A stretch of DNA of 64,000 nucleotides from Progne subis subis (taxonomy: Eukaryota; Chordata; Aves; Passeriformes; Hirundinidae), in contig JAKJHU010001086.1 of NCBI GenBank assembly GCA_022316685.1, forward strand, positions 1 through 64,000. Reading direction: 5' to 3'. Of the stretch, positions 1 to 9,403 are shown piece by piece. Position 1 is the first letter of the stretch. Each line of letters opens with the position of its first letter. A model generated the notes under the pieces. It made no database searches, had not been told where the DNA came from, and worked only from the letters and a program-made list of their open reading frames with translations. Both the position numbers and the translations under genes were made by a program.

Positions 1-206
1 GGATGTCAGGAAAAGGTTTTTCCCCCAGAAGCTGCGGGCACTGAACAGGCTCCCAGGGAAGGGTCACAGCTCCAGAGCTCTGGGAGCTGCAGCAGCGTTT
101 GGACACGCTGCCAGGCCCAGGCTGGGATTGTTGGGGTGTCCTGTGCAGGGCCAGGAGCTGGACTCGTGGATCCTGATGGGTCCCTCCCAACTCAGCCAAT
201 TCTGTG
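1..206 (+). repeat. CR1-like LINE 3' end (partial, runs off the left edge)
   Basis: The segment has the familiar CR1 tail: a 'GGATGTCAGGAAAAGG' stretch, a run about an aligned reduced-length element ('CACTGAACAGGCTCCCAGGGAAG'-like wording split by indels), then 'CTCCCAACTCAGCCAATTCTGTG' at the end, matching the octamer-type 3' end of CR1 (ATTCTGTG). Only the last ~200 bp remain, as is normal for 5'-truncated CR1 copies. Two near-identical copies occur in the window at about 22290-22518 and 35611-35831, each in the same surroundings, so this copy moved by segmental duplication and not by separate insertions. Confidence 0.75.
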
Positions 207-338
207 CTGCTGGGATCCCATGGCCCTGGGAATGGGACTGCAAATGGTTGCCATGGCAACGGGCTCTGGCTCCAGGCCTGAGCTGGTGTCCATGGAACCA
301 CCCCTGGCATGGGATCTGCATGGAGCTGCCAAGGGACC

Positions 339-455
339 GACCCTAGCAACAGGGGCTGGTGATGGTTGTCATGGAAACTGACCCTAGCAACAGGGGCTGG
401 TGATGGTTGCCATGGAAACTGACCATAGCAACAGGGGCTGGTGATGGTTGCCTGC
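339..455. repeat. 41-bp tandem repeat, ~2.8 units
   Basis: Units begin at 339, 380 and 421 and read roughly GACCCTAGCAACAGGGGCTG followed by GTGATGGTTGYCATGGAAACT. The last unit is cut short by GCCTGCTAAGG. The paralogous arrays are 22651-22804 (four units) and 35964-36076 (three units), so copy number changed after the block was duplicated. Confidence 0.95.
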
Positions 456-468
456 TAAGGAACCGAGC

Positions 469-775
469 TGTCACAGGCCCTCAGAGGGGTTCCATGGGGA
501 TTTCCAAGAGTCTCCAGGCTGTTCCAGAGCTGGAATGTCACAGGCAGAGACAGGGGCTCCATGGAGACCTCCAGGGGTTTCTGGGGATGCTCAAGAGCCC
601 TGTGGTCAGAGGCAGTCACAGCCATTCCATGCTGACATCCCAGGGCACCTTGGGCTGCAAAGGCACCGATCTGTCACAGGCACTCAGGGGGCTCCACGGT
701 GACATCCCAGGAGTCCCCAGGCTGCCAAAGAGCGGGATGTCCCAGACACTCACAGGGGTTCCTGCCATGGGCAGA
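469..775. repeat. Degenerate ~67-bp tandem repeat
   Basis: The words TGTCACAGGC / TGTGGTCAGA / TGTCCCAGAC recur at 469, 536, 601, 672 and 738, each followed by a 'GGGGYTCCAYGGNGA...CCAGG' core. Spacings are 67, 65, 71 and 66 bases, an old degenerate array. It is also present downstream of the 41-bp array in the blocks at 22830 and 36100. Confidence 0.7.
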
Positions 776-1769
776 GTGGGAGCTTCAGGCAAAAGCTTTA
801 TTTCTTCATTGGAGAAACTCCTGCTGAGTCATGAGGTGGAGAAATTACACTCAACAGCCACCATGGATCCCAAAATCCTTCAGGATGTATAAACTTTTAA
901 AATTCCATCTAAGAGAGGACTGGGAGCGGCTGGATCCAATCCTAGCCCCAGACTTTGTCAAAAATATGTCTAAAAGATTGGACAGGTAGAATGGAACGTA
1001 TGCAATTTGCCACAGGATTAATAATGGAATACACCAGATATATTTATATAAATACAGTATGGTTGATTCTGATCAGATTAAACTGATTTATTCATACCAT
1101 AGAGTAAATTTAAAAAATAGTTATTTACTCCACAGTATAGGATCTATAACGATTATTAGAATTTAGTGCTCTAGGAAGCAATTTTGAAGTAAACAGGGCC
1201 TTGCTGGAGTTGTTTGAGCCCATTGCAGGCAGAGCCTCCTGCTCCAGCAGGAACTGCCTTTCCTGTGCCAGGACCAGGGCAGATCCCGCTGCAGGAAAGC
1301 CCCAGGCCAGCCCCAAGACAGTGAAGGCCTCGGGCACAAGTGCAGAGTGCCGTGCTGGGAGCTGTGCCAGGGAGAGCCTGAGGCACCAAAGGCACCTTGG
1401 CAGCAGCAGCTGCTTCCAGGCCATGGCCAGAAGCCTCCCTTGGCAAGGCGGCCTGGTGGCCACCACTGCAGAGCTGCTGCTCCAGGGCTCATTTCTGGAT
1501 GGGCTCTGCCCCAGCCCACAGAGTGTGACCTCAGCCCTGACTCTGTCCCAGCCGCTGTGCCTGAGCCCTGCAAAGCCTAAAGGTCACCTGTGCCAGCCTG
1601 GCTCTGTCAGCCCCTGGGGCAGGGCAGGGAAAGGCCAGAGAAGGGGCTGGCTTTGGCTGCTGCATGTGGGCTCCAGCAGAGACAAGGAGGAGTCAAGGCA
1701 GTGGATGGAGTCCAGTGAGCACCCTTCTCCCCATGCAATCCTGGAATGCTTTGGATGGGAAGAGCTCTG
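776..1769. repeat. Right part of the zinc-finger duplication block (first copy)
   Basis: This stretch is near-identical to 23130-24147 and 36400-37430. It holds an AT-rich part (about 880-1190) and a GC-rich part (about 1195-1769). Open frames of up to 247 codons run through the GC-rich part, but paralogous copies differ by a one-base A-run indel near 1300 and by 6-base changes that shift frames, so I do not call a gene. The block stops at 1769, where an LTR begins; in the other copies it continues into a reverse CR1 fragment. Confidence 0.8.
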
Positions 1770-2154
1770 TGTTACCCTGGTTTTTCTGAGCTTTCTTATT
1801 AGCCTTCTTGAAATTCATAATGGAGTCAGATCTTTTAGTCACTGTACAATATTAGGAGCACTTTTCTACCTTTCCAATAGATGTAACATAAACAAACCCT
1901 TTGTTTCTCATTCTTTGTCCTTTGTTTGCATATTTCTAACCTGAAAAACAACTCTAACTGACAGTGGGTCTGGCCACTGAGGATGAGGGGTGGAGACCCA
2001 AAAAGCCAATCTTCTGCCAGATCCACAAATGTATAAAAAAGTAAAGAATAAACAAAGAGGGGCTTCCTTCGCTCTCTGCTCTCTCAGGAGGGCTGGTAGG
2101 AACTCTGCTTTCAGATACTTATCTGCGTGTGACTTCTTGTGTGTCTCAGCGACA
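1770..2154 (+). mobile_element. 5' LTR of class II ERV (ERV1)
   Basis: It starts TGTTACCCTGG and ends GCGACA (TG...CA). A TATA-like GTATAAAAAA lies at 2031-2040 and a polyadenylation signal AATAAA at 2047-2052, so U3 and R are recognisable. The partner LTR is at 5356-5745. The first ~310 bp of the two differ at about ten positions by eye, but the last ~80-90 bp (U5) are far more different. Immediately downstream comes a primer-binding site. The left flank is zinc-finger-block DNA. Confidence 0.9.
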
Positions 2155-2156
2155 TC

Positions 2157-2174
2157 TGGTGACCCCTAGTGAAC
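2157..2174 (+). promoter_or_regulatory. Primer-binding site of ERV1, tRNA-Trp-like
   Basis: TGGTGACCCC begins two bases after the LTR. These ten bases match the tRNA-Trp primer-binding site of avian alpharetroviruses as I remember it; the following bases diverge. The position after the 5' LTR is as expected. The tRNA assignment is tentative. Confidence 0.55.
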
Positions 2175-2223
2175 GAACATTTTTGTGAGGTATTTTTTCC
2201 CCTCTGCCTGGGTTGTGTTTATC

Positions 2224-3500
2224 ATGGAGGATTCTTTAGTCTGGAAACTTTGGGAGGATATCTTGGAGCGGAAAGGTGCTCAGATATCCCAAGAGGGGCT
2301 TCAGAATCTATTTGCATGGGGCAGGCGGCATGGGTTCTTTCCCACTCTGGGATCTATTCAAAATCGAGGAGAGTGGTATGCCCTGAAGGACTGTATGCTG
2401 GACTCCTTTGATATAGAATATGATGAAGAACTCACAAGGGTGTATTTGCAGTGGAAATTATTTGAGAAAGTTGCATTTAAGTCGACCCCCCCCATCTCAC
2501 AGACTAGTGGCTCCATTCCTGTGCGGGGGGGTTCCCCCCCCTCAGGTTCCGGTGCTGGTCTCGGGCAGAGGAGGAGCGGAGCCCCGCCAAGCCCAGGGCC
2601 CGTTCTGCCGGCCCCTGTGCAGTGGAGCCGCCAGGGCGGGGCGGGGCCGGCTCCGCCAGTCCCTGCACTGCAAGGCGGCCAGAGCGGGGAGAGGCCGGAG
2701 GCGGGGCCCCAGCCAGCCTCTCGGCAGGCGCCGCCCCCACGCGCGGGCTGACAGCTTCGCCCCGCTCTGGCTGGGGGGGGCTGCGGGCTCCCGGACCTCC
2801 AAGGGACCCCTTATCGCGGGGGTTACCGGACACTCCCCTTCCCACGCCGGCCCTATGGGCTGTTGGTGAAGCTCATGGGGCAGGAAGAGGCTCTGATGTG
2901 GCCAGTTCTAATGGGCAGCTGGCAGGGACCGACGCGGCCCCGCCAGGGAAGGAGATGCGATCTCCGCCCCCGCTTAGAAGCGATGCGAATTCCCCAGAAG
3001 TTGTGCCTGCTGCAGAGGCATCTGACTGGTCTCCAGTGGCTGGTGCGGGCTCCAGCTCCGCTGCGGATGCAGCAGGCCCGACATCAGCGGCTGGTCCGGC
3101 CCCACCCCCGCTTCCCGCTGCGAGCGGTACGGCGGCGGCTACGGGCGTTGAGGTGTTTAAATTCAGCACGAGCGGGGACACAGCCGGAATGCGGCCGGTC
3201 TTTGATAAGAGCAAAAGTTCCCACGCTGTTGGCTCTTCGACAACAGTTTGGACGCCACCCCCTCGTCAGGCGACCGTAAGGCCGAGAGACCGCGGCCAGT
3301 TCTGGGATGAAGTAAAGGCTAAGGTTGAAGAATTAAGTGCTGGTGGGGGACTTGCAGTGCCTGCATCTGACCCTGTGGGGTCTACAGGGCAGGATAAGGC
3401 AGGTGCTACTGCTTCAGCTAAGGGTCTTCAGGCCTTTCCTGTCCTTCAGGGTCCTACTCATAACACCTATCAACCCTTGGCTTGGCAGGCTTTGACAGAA
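2224..3500 (+). pseudogene. gag relic of ERV1 (matrix, long Pro/Ala-rich linker, start of capsid)
   Basis: An ATG at 2224 opens a matrix-like domain of about 88 codons (Trp-rich start MEDSLVWKLW, then FAWGRR...), as in betaretrovirus-type Gag. A very GC-rich stretch (about 2490-3150) follows, rich in Pro, Ala, Gly and Arg in several frames, with C-runs and G-runs near 2486-2545. The matrix frame closes at 2749-2751, and a second frame (from 2622) carries the rest. A capsid-start motif (AFPV ... PLAWQ) is seen near 3430-3490. Almost all of capsid and all of nucleocapsid are missing: the frame runs directly into dUTPase sequence at about 3500. It is non-functional as a Gag precursor. Confidence 0.75.
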
Positions 3501-4005
3501 CTGATTGATGCGGATTTTTTGGGACAGATTCACGCAATGGTCTCCACACCCACCCTCCCTCTGACTATTCCAAAAGGCACACAAATTGCTCAGCTTGTTC
3601 CTTTTAAGTCTTCTGTTGCAGAACCGAGGACCGGTCGCGAGGAGACGGTGGCTTTGGCTTTACAGGGCCACCCCAGGTGCGCTGGACTGCTGTCCTGACC
3701 AAAGACTGTCCTGAGACGCCGTGTACCGTGTCCATGGTTGGTGCCACACCATTGGAGATTGAGCTTTGTGGCCTCCTAGATACAGGGGCTGACGTAAGCA
3801 TTCTCTCCCTGGATGCTTGGCCCCCGCAGTGGCCTTTGACCCTGGCAAAGACACCGATCGCGGACTTCGGAGGAACGAAGCAATGCTACGTGAGCCAGAA
3901 TCCTGTGGCCATCACGAACCCGGAGGGACAGACAGCCATAATTTGGCCTCATGTTACTGAGATTCCTCAGAACCTCTGGGGGAGGGATGTTTTGGCCACA
4001 TGAGG
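3500..4005 (+). pseudogene. dUTPase/protease (pro) relic of ERV1
   Basis: The C-terminal part of a retroviral dUTPase is visible (IPKGTQIAQLVPF near 3570), followed in another frame by its glycine-rich last motif (GFGFTG near 3650), so a one-base frameshift lies between them. A retropepsin follows in the frame 3677-4003 with the active-site signature LLDTGADVSIL and the C-terminal GRDVL. A dUTPase fused ahead of protease is typical of betaretrovirus-like (class II) elements. The N-terminal dUTPase motifs were lost in the capsid-dUTPase deletion. A TGA stop ends protease at 4001-4003. Confidence 0.85.
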
Positions 4006-4700
4006 GGTGCGATTGGGAACGGATTTTTGATTGGGGCCACTGTGATGAAGGGCGCAGAGTGTCCCACGCCTCCTTTACGGTGGCTGGTGGACAGACCCAT
4101 CTGGGAGAACCAGTGGCCCCTCCCTCATGACAAGATAATCGCCCTTTGTGAACTCGTACAGGAGCAGTTGGATCAGGGGCATTTGGAACCATCCACCAGT
4201 CCCTGGAACACTCCTGTCTTTTGTATCAAAAAGAAGTCTGGGAAATGGAGGTTGCTACAAGACCTCTGAAAGATCAATGCCGTGATGGGAGGCAATGGGG
4301 ACATTGCAGGCTGGTATGCCATCGCCTACCATGCTTCCTGCGGACTGGCCGGTCCTCATTGCGGATCTGAAGGATTGTTTTTTTACGATCCCTCTGCATC
4401 CTGATGACAGACCAAAATTTGCCTTCACGGTACCAACAATAAATGATGCAGAGCCCGCACAGCGGTATCAATGGAGAGTTCTTACTCAAGACATGCGGAA
4501 TTTGCCAATGTTGTGCCAATGGTATGTAGCCCATGCCTTGTCTGGAGTTCGCAAGCAGTTTCCTGATTCTCACGTCTATCATTATATGGACGACATTTTG
4601 GTGGCTACGCCCACCCAGGATGAGCTGCTGAGGATACAGCCTCAGTTGTTGAATGCTCTGCATTCACATGGACTGCAGGTAGTTCCAGAAAAGGTACCTT
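4006..4700 (+). pseudogene. Reverse transcriptase relic of ERV1 (fingers and palm only)
   Basis: The reading frame 4000-4269 gives the RT entry region (QWPL, then SPWNTPVF and KKKSGKWR), closed by a TGA at 4267-4269. A further frame (4295-4822) gives LIADLKDCFF and the catalytic YMDD at about 4585-4597, the variant usual in class II retroviruses. The thumb, connection and RNase H domains are absent: sequence changes to integrase at about 4700 in a different frame. At least one stop, one frameshift and one large deletion make it non-functional. Confidence 0.9.
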
Positions 4701-5275
4701 CTGCTGTGAGACCGACAATGGTCCTGCTTATGCCTCGCAGCAGGTATGGCAGTTCCTACAGTCATGGGGTGTGCCACATAACTTTGGCATCCCTCATTCT
4801 CCGACAGGACAGGCGATTGTAGAACGCACTCACAGTACACTCAAACGTGTTCTTCAGAAGCAGAAACAGGGAGTGCAGGGTGAACCCCACACAGTCGGTT
4901 GGCAAAGGCTTTGTACACCATCAATCACCTTACGGTGCCACAGAACTCAAATAATCCTGTCATTTTGAACCATCATCTCTTGTTGCAGGCTTCAGATGGT
5001 GAGCAACAGCCTCGAGCGAAGGTACGGGTCCGAATGTAGTCACCAAGCAATGGGAAGGACCCTATGACCTAATCGCTATGGGGCGAGGGTATGCGTGTGT
5101 GTCCACGGACACTGGGACACGCTGGCTACCTTCAAAGTGTGTCCATCCTGACCTGCGACTGCAGAGGCAGAATTCAGCTGACAGGCAAGGTGGAAGCCGT
5201 GATCAACTTGAAAACCACCAAGTGGATGAATCCTTGAGTGATCACTCTGATGATTCCTCCACAGACAGTGATTGA
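4700..5275 (+). pseudogene. Integrase relic of ERV1 (core and C-terminal domain)
   Basis: The core begins at its TDNGPAY motif (about 4709-4730) and continues through the HSPTGQAIVERTH segment (about 4792-4830), holding the second Asp and the Glu of the DDE triad. The zinc-binding N-terminus and first Asp are missing because of the RT-integrase deletion. A C-terminal domain with WEGPYDL...GYACVSTDTGTRWLP lies at about 5050-5150. Frames shift near 4900-5030. An acidic tail ends at the TGA at 5273-5275. No env follows. Confidence 0.85.
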
Positions 5276-5355
5276 ATTTTTATATATTCCCTTTGTAAAT
5301 TCGTTCATTTTTCTTTTTCTGTTTTTTCTTTTTTTTTAAAGTTAAAAGGGTGAGA
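5276..5355 (+). other. Env-less gap and polypurine tract of ERV1
   Basis: Between the integrase stop and the 3' LTR there are only about 80 bases, T-rich, ending in AAAGTTAAAAGGGTGAGA directly before the LTR. That purine run is the likely plus-strand primer site. No envelope sequence is left, so the copy was deleted for env or belongs to an env-less lineage. Confidence 0.7.
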
Positions 5356-5745
5356 TGTTGCCCTGGTTTTTCTGAGCTTTCTTATTAGCCTTCATGAAAT
5401 TCATAATGGAGTCAGATCTTTTAGTCACTGTACATTATTAGGAGCAGTTTTCTACCTTTCCCATAGATGTAACAAAAACAAACCCTTTGTTTCTCATTCT
5501 TTGTCCTTTGTTTGCATGTTTCTAACCTGAAAAACAACTGTAACTGACAGTGGGTCTGGCCACTGAGGATGAGGGGTGGAAACCCAAAAAGCCAATCTTC
5601 TGCCAGATCCACAAATGTATAAAAAACTAAAGAATAAACAAAGAGGGGCTTCCTTCGCTCTCCGCTGCCTGAGGGGAAGCTGGAAGAACCTCTGCCTGTG
5701 AATTATTTATGTCTGTGCATTATTGCTTTGTGCGTCACGGCGACA
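5356..5745 (+). mobile_element. 3' LTR of ERV1
   Basis: Begins TGTTGCCCTGG and ends GGCGACA. The U3/R part is close to the 5' LTR, but from about 5658 on it departs strongly from it. The right flank (CCCTAG...) is DNA that at 9680 continues as an unrelated unit, while the left flank of the provirus is zinc-finger-block DNA. The 5-6 bases on either side do not match, so no target-site duplication frames this provirus. Confidence 0.9.
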
Positions 5746-6441
5746 CCCTAGCCGTGTCAGTGCCCTCGGACACGCCGGGGGCTCTCGATGTGCACGGGAT
5801 GCTGTTGATGTGGAAGGGAGCAGGAGGAGGTGTCCAGCGCTTGCTCAGGGTGCGCAGGCGCGGAGGCTTTCCTGAGTGGCCAGGACGGCTTATGGCCACC
5901 AGGAGGGAATGTGTGTGAGGGAGGCAGGAACTGGACGCCACGGACGGGTCTTGGCAGGCGCAGGATCTTGAAGGGCTGGGGGCTCTCAGCAGGGATGGAG
6001 GCTGTGGCAAGCTGCTGGGAGGGAGGCGGCGTCTCGGCGCTGGGGAGGTTCTGCGAGGGAAGGAGGCGCTTGAGAGCAGGGAGGGACTTGCAGGGTTGGA
6101 GGCCGTCAGAGACGGTGGAGGCTCACGGAAGGCTGGATCTGGGCCGGCCCCAGCTTCTCCCAGGGATGCTTGGTGTCCAACACAATCTCCTGGAAGGGCT
6201 GGAGGCTGTGCCAGGAATGGCCCCTCTGGCTGGGAGGAGCCTGCCAGAGACACAGAAGCACCCAGAGAAGCGGGACGAGGCACAGCAGGGCAGGTGGCCT
6301 CGCTTGCCCAGCTGCTGCTGGTGCGCCCACAGCGCCCGCCACATGGCAGGATGAAGTGGAGCCCATGTCCCACGGTGAGCCCGGAGCAGCAGCATCAGCC
6401 CCTGCAGCTCCTTGGCCACGCTGACGCAGGGGCCGCAGCTG
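5746..6441. repeat. Duplicated minus-strand gene segment, copy 1
   Basis: Directly repeated at 9680-10373 with high identity by eye (mostly single-base changes and small indels). The left edge is the end of the ERV1 3' LTR. At 6441 (after GCCGCAGCTG) the copies diverge: here the sequence continues into the 5' end of the gene, while in the other copy it switches to the GC-rich unit. Confidence 0.9.
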
Positions 6442-6716
6442 CTGGGTCCCTTGGGGCAAGTGGCGGGAGCATCGGGACGCTTGCAAGGGCTTGTGCCAGG
6501 CCTGGAGGCCCTGGCAGCCACAGGGGCTCCTGGGCTCCTGCCTGGGCCCCTGGCCCGGCCCCCGAGCTGCTTGCGCGGCCTCCGAGTCCCGGCCTGCCGG
6601 CCCTGCCGTGCCCGGTGGCCAATGACCCAGCGGACAGCCACCGTGGCCAGCAGCAGGGCAAGTGCAGCCAGCAGGACGCTGACGTCGCTCACGGCTCCGA
6701 CACGTGCCATCGCCAC
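6123..6716 (-). CDS. Unrecognised small membrane-anchored protein, 5' part of a gene (copy 1)
   Basis: I do not recognise this protein. From the ATG at 6716 the frame encodes 197 residues: a hydrophobic segment at about residues 12-28 suited to a signal anchor, a strongly basic Arg/Pro/Gly-rich stretch (about 34-73), a C-G-P-C motif at 94-97, and a helix-like Leu/Trp-containing region (about 98-135). The start is favoured because a TATA box lies 28 bases upstream and CRE-like octamers further up. The frame ends at 6123, but a second frame on the same strand (to 5735) carries a Pro/Ser-rich continuation that the paralogue also keeps open, so a splice or frameshift around 6200 is likely. The architecture recalls testis-expressed single-pass proteins; that is only a resemblance. 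The 3' end is lost at the ERV1 junction. Confidence 0.35.
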   Translation of the reverse strand: MAMARVGAVSDVSVLLAALALLLATVAVRWVIGHRARQGRQAGTRRPRKQLGGRARGPGRSPGAPVAARASRPGTSPCKRPDAPATCPKGPSSCGPCVSVAKELQGLMLLLRAHRGTWAPLHPAMWRALWAHQQQLGKRGHLPCCASSRFSGCFCVSGRLLPARGAIPGTASSPSRRLCWTPSIPGRSWGRPRSSLP

Positions 6717-6743
6717 TGCACTGGCGGCTGTGGGGCCGGCCCG

Positions 6744-6753
6744 CCTTATATAG
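6744..6753 (-). promoter_or_regulatory. TATA box of the minus-strand gene
   Basis: On the minus strand the bases read CTATATAAGG, a near-ideal TATA element followed by a GC-rich stretch. Transcription would begin close to the ATG at 6716, giving a very short leader. It is absent from the copy at 9399-10373, which lost its 5' end. Confidence 0.6.
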
Positions 6754-6765
6754 GGATGGACCCGG

Positions 6766-6846
6766 TGACCTCACAATGCTGGGGCCGCCGCACGTCGTGA
6801 CATCACAGCCCAGCCTCAGGCCGCTGTCACGCCATTTGTGACCTCA
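6766..6846 (-). promoter_or_regulatory. Three CRE-like octamers upstream of the TATA box
   Basis: TGACCTCA at 6766-6773, TGACATCA at 6798-6805 and TGACCTCA at 6839-6846 (plus-strand reading) are one-base variants of the palindromic cAMP response element TGACGTCA. They stand 32 and 41 bases apart and within 100 bases of the TATA box. Clustered CRE-like sites next to a TATA box are typical of CREB/CREM-driven promoters, including many germ-cell promoters. Function is inferred. Confidence 0.45.
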
Positions 6847-9397
6847 CAGCACCGCCTGCCTCAGGGCCGGCAAGACCCACTCAGGCAGCAGGGCGCTGAT
6901 GGCCAGGAAAGGCCTGCCACTGAAAATGGGAGCCCAGGCCGTGGCAGCCAAGCTCTCCCAGGAGCACGGGCCACATCAGGAAGAGGTCAGGTGCCACCAG
7001 TGCCCAGCCCATGGCTCCCCCAAGGCTGTGGCACTGCGTGCTGGGAACAGCCTCTGCCCTGTGCCGGAGAAGATCCTGCAGACACAAAGGCGGCTGCAGT
7101 TCCCCATGCCCAGGCAGCTCTCCCCACCTGCCTGACAGCTCCAACCCCTTAGCCCTATCACTACAATTACTGGCACAGAATGCCTCTGCAGCTCCCTACG
7201 AGCTCCTGGCACACCTGCAAGGCACTGGGAGGCCTCTGCACAACCTTCTCTTCTCCAGCCTGAGCAGCTCCAATTCTCTCTCAAGCTGTCCCCACAGGAG
7301 AGCTGCTCACCTTCGCAACCCGCTGGCCTCCTCTGCACTTGCTGCAACACTTGCATGGCCTGATGTGCTGGCCACACCAGGAGTGGAAGCCCTGCTCCAG
7401 GTCTGGCCCTGCCTGAGCAGCTTCATTCCACAGGCTCAGGCTACGTGTCTGGCTGCTCAGTCCCAGCTGCTGTAAGTGGGCAGGATTAGTGCTGCCGCTG
7501 GATCACCAGAGTGATGGCCACGGCTCGCATGGGCCCGGCCCCATCCCTTGGGCATCTCTGCCGAGGGCAAGCCCAGTCCTGCCTGGGCCACCTGCAGTCT
7601 GGCAAGAGGCTGCCCGTGCCAGCCTCTGCTGTCGCCAGGCAGGGGCAGCAGCCGGCCGTGCTAGTGCTGCTTCCAGCCTGCTGCGAGTCACACCAGGAGA
7701 GGGACAGCTTGGCTCCGGGCACTGGCCACTCCCAACCCATTGCTGCAAGGCAGCGATGAAAGCGCACGCACCCTGGCAAGCAGCTCCGGCAGCTGTGCTG
7801 TCCTTCCCCTCGAGGGAAAGATGGACAGCGTGCCCTCAGAGCCCCTGGCTCTCATGGCAGCAGCTCACACAGCTGCCCACGCAGCAACAGACACGTGTTC
7901 TCCGGACACATAAGGAGCTCTGCGTGTCTTTGTTCCCCATTGCTTCACGTGCTCAGGTTGCCCGTCCCTCTGAGGCACTGGCAAAAGGCCAGCACACACC
8001 TTCAGCCCCCACTCCTCATGTGCAACAAGTTCTTCTGCTCTCTTTGGCCTTTCGGCTGTCCTCAGCTGTTGCTTTCAACTGCCCCACTCGCAGCGTCCTG
8101 CGTCCCTTCACTCTGCCCGCTCTTCCCACACAGGCTAGCCCTTCAGTGGAGGCCTGCCTTGTGTCCCCTCTGCTCCCCAAAGTGTGCTCCACAGCCCACC
8201 GTGCCGGCAAGGCAGCCGGCATAGCCTTTGGTGGCAGTGGGGGGTCACAGCCCCAGCGCCCCTGCACGAGCCCCAGAGCGGCCACTCGCTGCCTCCAGGT
8301 GAGCCTGAGGACACTCTGCAGTGGGCAGCATCAGCTCCTGAGCCTGCACTTGCCTGCCCTTGAGCCTCCCTGGGAAAAGGGGAAATCGGGCAGGGACGGG
8401 ACTGCAGGGAGCGGCCATGGCCTACCTCTTGGGCAATCCACAGCCAGCACCAGGCAGCCCCTGCCTGCAGCTTGGCACAGGGACGGCCACACGGCCACGG
8501 TCACACAGGCTGGGCCCTGTGGCCACCCAAGTCATTTCCTCCCCATCAACTGCTGCCAGGCACCAGGCTGCTGTGAAGCGCTGGAGAGGCTGCTCTTGCA
8601 GCGGGGCTGCCCTGGCCAGGTGCAAAGTCACAGTTCCACGTGCTTGCCCCATCCCTGCTTGTGGTGGTTCTTTTGAGAGACCCAGATGAGCGTCGATGGC
8701 AAAAGGCCCCGAGCTTGCCCTCTGTCCTGGGGCATATCATGGCTTGATTCTGGGCTCCTGCCCTGCCGGCCGCAGCTCTTCCTTCGCTCCTTCCCCGTCC
8801 CCGCCGGTGCCAGAGAGACAGAGCTGCCAGCAGTTGCAGGGCTTTTTCCCAGAGCGGGGAAGGGCCTAGAGGCAGGTCCAAGCCACTCCCCGATCAGGGA
8901 GAAGGTGGGAGTGGAACAGAGTTGGGTTCCATTCCAGCCTGGGGGATGGGCGCAGCGAAGCAGGGACAAACAAGGTGCTCCACTTTCCAAGGGGAACAGG
9001 GAAGAAAACATCCCAAACACCAAGATCAAAAGGAAACACAGTATCAACCAAATGAACACTCTCTAACACTTGCTCCTACAAGGATGGGCAGCAGAGCGTT
9101 TGGACAAGCAGAGTGGGGCGGTAACTGTGTCCCTACCAGGCCTCCAAGCAGTGGTATATGGGTCAGCCCCGCAGGCATCTCTCTCAGAAGGATGTCAGTG
9201 GAAATGACAAAAACACTGAAGAGAGTTGCACGTGATACTTGCTCAGCCTCAAAGGACAAACAGGAGTTTAAAGCGAGTCGTTGGGAATGGCCCAGCATCC
9301 CCAGCCCTTAGGCAAGCCCAGCACTGATCCAGTTCCTGGGAAGAAAAGAGCCCTCTCGCAGCAGGAACACTGCCACAGCTCTTTGGGGGAATCCTAA
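6847..9397. other. GC-rich sequence between the two gene-segment copies; no supported gene
   Basis: About 2.5 kb with no match elsewhere in the window. Several frames on both strands stay open for 100-395 codons, the longest being 7489-8676 on plus, but overlapping frames are open equally, composition is Pro/Ala/Ser/Leu-rich as expected from GC-rich DNA, and no domain, signal or splice pattern is convincing. It could hold the upstream region of the 6716 gene and the 3' flank of the 9399 gene. Confidence 0.5.
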
Positions 9398-9403
9398 TTT
9401 ATT
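9398..9403 (-). terminator. Polyadenylation signal AATAAA of copy 2
   Basis: The minus strand reads GTTAAATAAATTAGG; the TAA stop of the 3' reading frame is embedded in the AATAAA hexamer. It supports the end of a real transcript unit on this strand. Confidence 0.45.

Noticed and set aside
469..775. CRISPR-like regular repeats
   Set aside because: Spacing is regular but the whole unit is repetitive with no unique spacers, and the genome is avian.
1201..1944. 247-codon frame crossing the block-LTR junction
   Set aside because: It runs across two unrelated sequences and its paralogues are shifted by an A-run indel.
7489..8676. 395-codon plus-strand open frame
   Set aside because: GC-rich DNA keeps two or three overlapping frames open here; composition is Ala/Pro/Ser/Leu-rich without domains, and there is no promoter, splice or paralogue support.
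8628..9059. Minus frame with a hydrophobic start
   Set aside because: No promoter, paralogue or domain; the rest is low-complexity.
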